Assembly: GCA_963542015.1 (NCBI GenBank)
Contig: CAUTUX010000026.1
Location: 1-10,874 of the forward strand
Direction of reading: 5' to 3'
Length of the DNA: 10,874 nucleotides
Source: CAUTUX01 sp963542015
GTDB taxonomy: Bacteria > Bacillota > Clostridia > Christensenellales > CAG-917
The notes under the pieces are model-generated. The model saw only the letters and a list, made by a program, of their open reading frames with translations, ran no database searches and was not told the DNA's origin. Both the position numbers and the translations under genes were made by a program. How positions within the stretch are numbered: the stretch's first letter is position 1; every line of letters starts with the position of its first letter. Of this stretch, positions 6,501-10,874 are shown one piece after another.

Positions 6501-8205
6501 AGATCTCCCAACTGGTTACTTATCAGTTCGTGAAAACTCAACAGTTAATACAAATGTATCTTTTTCATATGACTACTCTAAATATAATACTGAAGTATTC
6601 ATTTATGATGACAATAACTATATTCCAATGCCAGTTGATGGAGAGAATTTAAAAGATACTAAAGATACTGCAAGGCATCTTCATAAATATGAATTTGTAG
6701 CTCAAAAGAATGTTCCAGATACAAAGTTCCTTATCCGTATATTTGATAAGAAAGATAAAGACTTATACAACGAATATGCCTTTATTATGGATACTCTTCC
6801 ACCAACAGCTGAAGTTGTTGATGAACAAGGCAATGTCTTAGATATGGACAAGCTGCATGGTGAATATAATGGCTTATTTGCTGTTGTATGCAAAGAAGAC
6901 GATGTATCTATTCAGTATGACATAAAGGAATATCGCAAATACTATTCAAGTGGGAAGATACTTTCTGAAGAAGGAACATATCTTTTCACACTCACAGACA
7001 GAGCTGGAAACAGCTCCAGCTTCAAAATACACATGGATATGAGTGTCAGCTATGACTTTGATTCTAAGTATGTTAATGCAAAAGACAATAAGTTTGCTTT
7101 TAATAAGCCTTTTAACTTCATAGTTAAAGAAGGCTTTAAAAAATTCACAATTAATGGAACCAATAGTTTAAAAGATACAGTCCATTTCAATGCTGACGGC
7201 ACGTATATTATTGAAATTGAAGATAACTTTAAAAACTCTATAACTTTAACTGTATGTTTAGATCAGATACCACCAAACGCTACAGTTTCTTCAGAACTAA
7301 CAAAAGACTCTGTTTCTATAAAATGGGAAGAAGATAATGTTGTAGCTAAATTGTATAAAAATGGCGAGTATTTAAAGCTTATCGATAACAATACTGAAGT
7401 ATCTGATGAAGGTTGGTATAAGGTTGAAGTGTTTGATGAATCTGAGAATAAAAAAGAACTAAAGTTCCAGATAAAAAGAACTATATATGCTTCCTTATCA
7501 ATACCTAACAACTCTATCACAACAAAAGCTGTATCCTTCAACATTGATACTCCTAAGGGGTACATGGAAAAGGAAGAATTGAAGACAGAGATAAAGTGCA
7601 ATGATAGTGATATAGAAAAAATGCCTTCATTTTTTAAGGAACCAGGAAGATATGTAATAAAAGCTACTGATTTAATCGGGAATGAAGCAATATATACGTT
7701 CACAATCATCAAAGATAAAATGCGTAGCTACACTATGCAAGTATATGAAAAACACTCAATAGTATCTGTATCAAAAGATGGTTCTTTATTAGATTCAAAG
7801 CCAACAGAGTTTAATCAGAATGGAAAGTATTCTGTTTCAATTAAAGACAATATGGGACAAGAGTATTCAATAGCTTTCCAGATAAGCAATATAAAACCGA
7901 TATTAAAGAGAAAAAGAAAAAATGGAGCTCTAGCAGTTACATTAACAACTCCAAATCCAGTTAAAGGAGTCTTATATAAAGATGGAAAGGTTATAGATAA
8001 CAACTACTCTCTTTCAGATATCAAAGAAACTGGAAAGTACAAAATCGATATAGTAGATGATTTTGGAAATACTAATTCATATAGCTTTAAATTCATTAAA
8101 TCACTTAATGGTGGTGGTATTGCAGGAATTGTTATTGCTATAGCAATTATTATCACCATTACTACATTTGGTTTATTAAAAAGATTTAAAAATAAAAAAG
8201 CATAA
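3481..8205 (+). CDS. Giant Ig-repeat surface protein, membrane-anchored (1574 aa)
   Basis: This is a secreted, cell-surface, adhesin-like protein. Residues 1-37 form a signal peptide (hydrophobic core about 8-26, AHA at 35-37 before ENSESW). Residues 38-360 are a Trp/Tyr-rich N-terminal region that I do not recognise. From DTTPPKVEV (368) onward the protein is built from Ig-like modules whose last strands carry a recurring GxYxIxVxDxxGN motif. Copies begin near residues 561, 788, 892, 985, 1165, 1240, 1311, 1389, 1448 and 1518. The C-terminal copies are spaced 59-78 residues apart, forming a stalk. A non-Ig segment is inserted at about 612-780. A Gly-rich turn leads to one transmembrane helix (about 1546-1566) and a basic tail (RFKNKKA). 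There is no LPxTG motif, so anchoring is by the helix, not by sortase. AAAGGAG at 3465-3471 supports ATG 3481. The gene directly precedes type IV secretion genes, so a role in mating-pair contact is likely but inferred. Confidence 0.85.
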   Translation: MNKKTNKVFIFLILISLLAILPFFVLDTKNNLHVAHAENSESWKVWSSKEDTSTLKDYPNAYNAITKYSWEDENKYTLSMDNDCGFQTPLMTNGKPFMTTKINNRVFASFDKSKTYDFSTYKNGRKTRLDTNIIDANNVDKITINTHPTYSKHLDKAPKSLISYALHYEYYAYGSNTPTDTKVVYGSISRNHDASNWNKTYSQPHDLWKEYRGFYLLKIQVTANQFKDLGGANWGVNTIEPFYLSEKSFAYYYAGDKSTDETRLMLKRKGKPEIDITNQLASYTDVGTSKGELYLNEPYEIYFSKGKRDCPSNMNVITRQLEDEKKYYDAHFDVIKWGTDEKSIQAERLYQFKCLDWGEVKYLAIYKDTTPPKVEVVDDNGDALTKKDGKVYTKNDHVTIRATDNHVLRHWGWSIYEPDNDNVTWFNYKWTGNYGTKEATIDFYGALTNGESNDANEENKHIRCWVIYVCDNANNFDPEQPSGYRRNNSSNYIYVYFDNEKPTVKGNFSNEKDNTIYTNNLDEISLLDNNKMLRATELREIYPNKQTTEISDTKVKLKNNSIYELTLTDFAGNKNTYKITTFIFERNNDEYKQRYGQYFADPLFYKATLPSEFESYAGEYIFKTYEDAFDFAYKHEKEMFVTDIGDNKWNYFVGYSRSARQIYTDKGTLKKAISRHAKRFAINKPIQSLDELYKAHNSGTKCMIKKDEKYIEDYSAFLLDNQNVDNVLKAHPDERINLKYFEGVDIQTQGYLKKPGTTGNKETDWEKLSNGSSFESALKKLGLYKTSKFTIKELDICGNVGYYEIFFEISKPRLKAEVKTLDNGEEKTEIIDIDEAYVQEHVDVMRYIYFRIISFEDDYDTCCMAEVIGNNTYKTMSNDIQAELDRDQGTGGVYTIKVYDRSRNTLEFKITVAESAPSYVVRENMSESDPIFALEFNPGTNNAIIQLHIYKVHYDGSITELQEDEDKVPKEINSHTLKYVFRSGGVYKIRILDAFGFIKEGTYKFDKDLPTGYLSVRENSTVNTNVSFSYDYSKYNTEVFIYDDNNYIPMPVDGENLKDTKDTARHLHKYEFVAQKNVPDTKFLIRIFDKKDKDLYNEYAFIMDTLPPTAEVVDEQGNVLDMDKLHGEYNGLFAVVCKEDDVSIQYDIKEYRKYYSSGKILSEEGTYLFTLTDRAGNSSSFKIHMDMSVSYDFDSKYVNAKDNKFAFNKPFNFIVKEGFKKFTINGTNSLKDTVHFNADGTYIIEIEDNFKNSITLTVCLDQIPPNATVSSELTKDSVSIKWEEDNVVAKLYKNGEYLKLIDNNTEVSDEGWYKVEVFDESENKKELKFQIKRTIYASLSIPNNSITTKAVSFNIDTPKGYMEKEELKTEIKCNDSDIEKMPSFFKEPGRYVIKATDLIGNEAIYTFTIIKDKMRSYTMQVYEKHSIVSVSKDGSLLDSKPTEFNQNGKYSVSIKDNMGQEYSIAFQISNIKPILKRKRKNGALAVTLTTPNPVKGVLYKDGKVIDNNYSLSDIKETGKYKIDIVDDFGNTNSYSFKFIKSLNGGGIAGIVIAIAIIITITTFGLLKRFKNKKA

Positions 8206-8218
8206 GGAGGTAAAAATT

Positions 8219-8584
8219 ATGCAAAGTTTAAATGATTTACTTTTAATGGCAAAAATCAAAATGGATGGTCTTGGATATACCCCTATGATTAGGGGGGTTG
8301 ACATGGACATTCCAGAGGTTAATGCAGAATTTAATGAAGTATCAACAATCTTTAACAAAATAATTTCAGGCATCTTCGGTGGTATTGGGACATTTGTAGT
8401 CCTTTGGGTTGTTATACAAATGCTTATATATGGCTTAACTTCAGATGCCACAAAAAAAGCAGCTCAAAAGAAAAAGGTTAAAAGCATGTTTATTGCAGTT
8501 ATTGGTATTGTTGTTGTCAGTGCTTTGCTTCTTTCTCTACTCCTCATCATTAAACCGTATATTCTCAAAAAGTTTCAAGACTAA
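8219..8584 (+). CDS. VirB2/TrbC-like pilin candidate, two-helix membrane protein (121 aa)
   Basis: This is probably the pilin-like small subunit of the conjugative type IV secretion system, sitting in the cytoplasmic membrane. A polar N-terminus (1-45) is followed by two hydrophobic helices (about 48-73 and 89-112) joined by a short, very basic loop (TKKAAQKKKVKS). The basic loop predicts that both ends face outward, the usual VirB2/TrbC topology; Bacillota elements commonly carry Maff2- or TrbC-like proteins of this size next to VirB6. No separate cleavable signal peptide is obvious. GGAGG at 8207-8211 gives a strong ribosome binding site 13 nt after the giant surface gene's stop, so the two are co-transcribed. 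A terminator-like hairpin follows. The family call rests on topology, size and neighbours, so related small channel proteins remain possible. Confidence 0.65.
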   Translation: MQSLNDLLLMAKIKMDGLGYTPMIRGVDMDIPEVNAEFNEVSTIFNKIISGIFGGIGTFVVLWVVIQMLIYGLTSDATKKAAQKKKVKSMFIAVIGIVVVSALLLSLLLIIKPYILKKFQD

Positions 8585-8601
8585 TAAACGACGATGTATT
8601 A

Positions 8602-8628
8602 ATAAAGCCGATATCTCATCGGCTTTAT
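8602..8628. terminator. Hairpin terminator between convergent genes
   Basis: An 11-bp perfect stem (8602-8612 with 8618-8628) contains a GC core, GCCGAT/ATCGGC, around a 5-nt loop. It lies between the stop of the plus-strand pilin-like gene (8584) and the stop of the minus-strand lipoprotein gene (8660), and is flanked by T/A-rich sequence on both sides, so it can serve both directions. The T-tracts are short, so termination may be incomplete. Confidence 0.75.
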
Positions 8629-8659
8629 ATTGTTCCTTGAAATCTTAAAGTGCTTTGTT

Positions 8660-9103
8660 TCACTCAATGACTCGGGTGTAGACGCTAGTACCGTTATTAT
8701 CCGTTATCTCTAATGTATTAGAATCTATGAATCTAAATTTAAAATCCATATTTAGCCATTGGTTTTTTAATATTAAAGTTTTGGTATCGTTTTCATAATT
8801 TGATGGCCATATAGTAAAGTATGTATTTGGTTTACCATTATCTCCGATTGTCGCCAAAACAGACAAAGTGCCATTCTCACCAATTTCATTCACACGGCAA
8901 TATTTAATAGGTCGATTTTTTTCATGCCACTTTCCTTGCCACAATTTGAGTGCAGCTTCTTTGGTTAATGGCAATCCGTTAGCATCATATATTTTAGCTT
9001 TTGTCTTATTAGCTGTCTTATTTGAACATGCAGATAATGCAAAAACAGATAACATCAAAACTAAAATTGAAATTAAAATAAGCACTTTATTTTTCTTTAA
9101 CAT
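8660..9103 (-). CDS. Lipoprotein on the opposite strand within the secretion operon (147 aa)
   Basis: This is an exported lipoprotein: a basic start (MLKKNK), a hydrophobic core and the lipobox LSAC with lipidated Cys at residue 26. A polar linker (SNKTANKTKAK) follows, then a domain of about 100 residues with Gly/Trp and alternating hydrophobic residues (LWQGKWHEKN, FRFIDSNTLEITDNNG, VYTRV) suggesting a small lipocalin-like beta-barrel, though I cannot name a family. The ATG at 9101-9103 has AGGAG (plus-strand 9112-9116) 8 nt upstream; an upstream in-frame ATG would give six extra residues and has no ribosome binding site. It is the only well-supported minus-strand gene and splits the pilin-like gene from the VirB6-like gene. 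An entry-exclusion role is an inference from RP4, where the TrbK lipoprotein is encoded next to TrbL. An unrelated cargo gene is the alternative. Confidence 0.8.
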   Translation of the reverse strand: MLKKNKVLILISILVLMLSVFALSACSNKTANKTKAKIYDANGLPLTKEAALKLWQGKWHEKNRPIKYCRVNEIGENGTLSVLATIGDNGKPNTYFTIWPSNYENDTKTLILKNQWLNMDFKFRFIDSNTLEITDNNGTSVYTRVIE

Positions 9104-9125
9104 ATGTAATTCTCCTAACAAGGAA

Positions 9126-9145
9126 ATGATACCAAATGTTGGTAT
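9126..9145 (-). promoter_or_regulatory. Extended -10 promoter with overlapping operator palindrome for the lipoprotein gene
   Basis: On the minus strand TGGTATCAT (plus 9126-9134) is an extended -10 (TGn plus TATCAT, 5 of 6 matches to TATAAT). It would start a transcript about 16 nt before the lipoprotein ATG. The -35 region is weak, as is common for extended -10 promoters. A perfect inverted repeat, ATACCAA-ATG-TTGGTAT (9129-9145), overlaps the -10, as an operator would. It also lies 4 nt upstream of the VirB6-like gene's ribosome binding site (9150-9156), so it could affect that gene too. Promoter and operator function are inferred. Confidence 0.5.
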
Positions 9146-9163
9146 GTATAAGGAAGTTTAATA

Positions 9164-10735
9164 ATGGAAATATTAGGTAAATATATACTCTACTTTATCG
9201 TGGCTGTCTTGAGATTCACAGACAATATTTTTGATATTTTTAGAGTCATGGCTGGCATTAAAACAGTTGATTGGAATGGATCAAAGATAACTATTTTTGA
9301 GAAGTTTCTTAAAGAGCCCAAAATCGTAGCTGTATTCTGGAGCATATTTTTGGTCGGTGCTATGGCTGGTGCAGTATGTGCAGTTATTGGTATGCTTCGT
9401 AGTGCCCAGTCAGCAAGAGCAAAATCTCCACAAAAAGTGCTAGGAAGATGGCTCGTATCACTTGCCACAACACTTATAGTCTTTGTCTTCGTTGGAATGA
9501 TTATCGGTGCTACATCCTCTATCCTAAGATTGCTGGAATCTGCAATCCGTGGAGTATCACAAATTAAAGATGATTCTGCTCACATTGGAAACGACATAAT
9601 CAATGCTTTAATTAAGACAGCTGTTGCTGAAATAAATACAACTGTTCCGTGGAAAGAAATAAATATTCACGCCAAAGGAAGTACGGTTACAAGTATTGTT
9701 ACAAATATTATTGGAAAACTTAAGACAAATACTTGGGGAATTCCTATGCCAGGCGATTTTAAAGATGGGTTTTATCCTCTCGGCAGTGATGCATTTTCTG
9801 CAGTTCGCACAACCTTTCCATATTTTTTAGGAATGTTAGTTTCGCTCATACTTTTAGTAGCTGTAATGGTATCAACATTAAAATTAGCAATCCGCTTATT
9901 TGATATTCTTTTATTACAAACTGCCCTTCCGTTACCAATGGCAGTCTATTGTTTAGATGATGGGCAAAGAATGAAAGCATGGAGAGCACAAATGATACAG
10001 TGTGTTGTACTGGCGTATGGAATGATATTCAGTGTGAATATATTTGTATTGTTTATACCAATGATAAATGAGTTTAAGGTAAGCAGTGGAACTGATATTG
10101 GAGCAAAGATATTAAACTCCACTACCCAACTGTTACTCCTTGCTGGAGGCTCATTTGCGATATTTAAAGGGCAGAAGATGTTACAAGAGATATTAGGAAT
10201 AGAAGAAGGACAGACATCGATAACAGGTGGATCTATAAAGAGCACGATAGATAAGGTAAAGGATAAAGTTGGCGGTGTATTCAAAGGCAAGCTTGGTGGT
10301 GATAAAGATAAATCTGGCAAACTAGGAAGCGGAAAAGGTAAAGGTGGTAAAGCTGGAGGTGGAACTGGTGGTTCTGGAAGAGCTCAAAAACAAGCTGAAA
10401 GAAAACAAAGACAACAGAAAATGCAGAAGCAGAGAGAACAGCGAAGAGAAGCGAATAGAAATGGTGGAAGAGCTAGAATTCAAGCTACAGAACGTCAACA
10501 AAGATTGAAGAATAAAATACAACGTAAGGAAGATAGGTCTTATGCAAATGCAATGTCTCAATATAGAAAACAAGTACAGAAAGACGAAAGAATTAAGCAA
10601 AGAGCTGATGACAGAAAAGCTAGAGAACAAAAAAAGGTTGATGATAAAAATATGCGTATAAAAAACAAAGAAGAAACAAAAACAATAAATGCCGAAACAC
10701 ATAAATTGAAGCAACAGTGGAGAGAAAGGAGATAA
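9164..10735 (+). CDS. VirB6/TrbL-like polytopic type IV secretion protein (523 aa)
   Basis: This is probably the VirB6/TrbL inner-membrane channel component of the conjugation machine. Hydrophobic segments lie at about residues 4-20, 53-78, 96-120, 219-242, 246-264, 276-300 and 318-336, with a large loop (about 120-218) between the early and central groups. The central segments include the polar-flanked ALPLPMAVYCLDDGQRMKAW, typical of this family in Bacillota elements. After residue 350 the protein becomes soluble: a Gly/Lys-rich linker (about 374-405), then about 115 residues rich in Arg, Lys and Gln with no Pro, predicted to be a long helix or coiled coil, probably cytoplasmic and able to contact nucleic acid. 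ATG 9164 follows AAGGAAG (9150-9156). It is separated from the pilin-like gene by a terminator and a reverse gene, so it needs read-through or its own promoter. A small ORF begins 3 nt after its stop. Confidence 0.75.
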   Translation: MEILGKYILYFIVAVLRFTDNIFDIFRVMAGIKTVDWNGSKITIFEKFLKEPKIVAVFWSIFLVGAMAGAVCAVIGMLRSAQSARAKSPQKVLGRWLVSLATTLIVFVFVGMIIGATSSILRLLESAIRGVSQIKDDSAHIGNDIINALIKTAVAEINTTVPWKEINIHAKGSTVTSIVTNIIGKLKTNTWGIPMPGDFKDGFYPLGSDAFSAVRTTFPYFLGMLVSLILLVAVMVSTLKLAIRLFDILLLQTALPLPMAVYCLDDGQRMKAWRAQMIQCVVLAYGMIFSVNIFVLFIPMINEFKVSSGTDIGAKILNSTTQLLLLAGGSFAIFKGQKMLQEILGIEEGQTSITGGSIKSTIDKVKDKVGGVFKGKLGGDKDKSGKLGSGKGKGGKAGGGTGGSGRAQKQAERKQRQQKMQKQREQRREANRNGGRARIQATERQQRLKNKIQRKEDRSYANAMSQYRKQVQKDERIKQRADDRKAREQKKVDDKNMRIKNKEETKTINAETHKLKQQWRERR

Positions 10736-10738
10736 ATT

Positions 10739-10831
10739 ATGGAAGGAAAGTATTTAATGCCAAGAAACACAAGACCAAGAAGAGTTATATTTTTTAAATT
10801 TACACTTATAGACTTAGGATTAATTAAGTAA
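10739..10831 (+). CDS. Short PrgI-like ORF, possibly truncated (30 aa)
   Basis: The frame has a good ribosome binding site (AGGAG at 10728-10732 inside the VirB6-like gene's end) and starts 3 nt after that gene's stop. Its product contains LMPRNTRPRRVIFFKFTLID, which resembles the N-terminus of PrgI-family proteins (a short Pro-Arg opening, then an F-x-F-x-L-x-D segment). PrgI genes normally sit just behind VirB6-like genes in Bacillota conjugation operons. PrgI proteins, however, continue into membrane helices, and here a TAA stops translation after LGLIK. No other frame over the remaining 43 nt supplies a clear continuation. It may be a broken prgI, one disrupted by an insertion beyond the window, or an unrelated tiny protein. 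Confidence 0.4.
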   Translation: MEGKYLMPRNTRPRRVIFFKFTLIDLGLIK

Positions 10832-10874
10832 TTCCCAAAGAAATACCCTATATTTTTTGTATTAAAACAACGAA

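Noticed and set aside
7263..7712. Minus-strand frame of about 149 codons within the giant surface gene
   Set aside because: Shadow of a well-supported plus-strand reading frame with Ig motifs; it lacks a ribosome binding site and recognisable domains.
3481..8205. Sortase-anchored adhesin
   Set aside because: No LPxTG-like motif precedes the C-terminal hydrophobic helix.
8298..8326. TTGACA inside the pilin-like gene as an internal promoter
   Set aside because: The correctly spaced hexamer is AATGCA, which does not resemble a -10, and no gene start follows.
8868..9161. Plus-strand frame of 97 codons opposite the lipoprotein gene
   Set aside because: It overlaps a minus-strand gene that has a clear lipobox, ribosome binding site and promoter candidate, and it has no supporting features of its own.

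Overview
This is an AT-rich window with strong GGAGG-type ribosome binding sites, tightly overlapping small genes and Gram-positive-style secretion and lipoprotein signals. It suggests a low-GC Bacillota (Firmicutes) host. The gene content suggests a conjugative element, either an integrative and conjugative element (ICE) or a conjugative plasmid, rather than core chromosome. No relaxase, coupling protein, VirB4 ATPase, integrase or resistance gene lies inside the window, so the element type cannot be fixed from here.

Layout. Positions 1-342 hold no convincing gene, but they end in a strong hairpin just before the first gene. Positions 343-1212 encode a winged-helix replication-initiator-like protein that starts at a TTG codon. 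Its hydrophilic middle carries a nested cluster of palindromes, iteron-like repeats and AT-rich DNA that looks like a replication origin. Next come three small soluble proteins (79, 102 and 158 aa); the last two resemble families I recall from ICEs and phages. They are followed by four small membrane or secreted proteins (89, 130, 55 and 95 aa) in an overlapping or closely spaced run. The window is dominated by a 1574-aa secreted, Ig-repeat surface protein with a C-terminal membrane anchor (3481-8205). Immediately behind it are a VirB2/TrbC-like two-helix pilin candidate (8219-8584) and, after an interruption, a VirB6/TrbL-like polytopic channel protein with a long basic tail (9164-10735). A 30-codon ORF resembling the start of a PrgI-family protein follows, then the window ends.

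The interruption (8585-9163) contains a hairpin terminator and a 147-aa lipoprotein gene on the opposite strand. That gene has its own extended -10 promoter candidate overlapped by a perfect 7-bp inverted repeat. Its position between the pilin-like and VirB6-like genes recalls the placement of the entry-exclusion lipoprotein TrbK beside TrbL in RP4.

Working model (inference): the left genes replicate and maintain the element, the giant Ig protein and small membrane proteins mediate mating-pair contact at the cell surface, the VirB2- and VirB6-like proteins form part of the type IV secretion channel, and the reverse-strand lipoprotein may be a separately controlled exclusion or surface factor.
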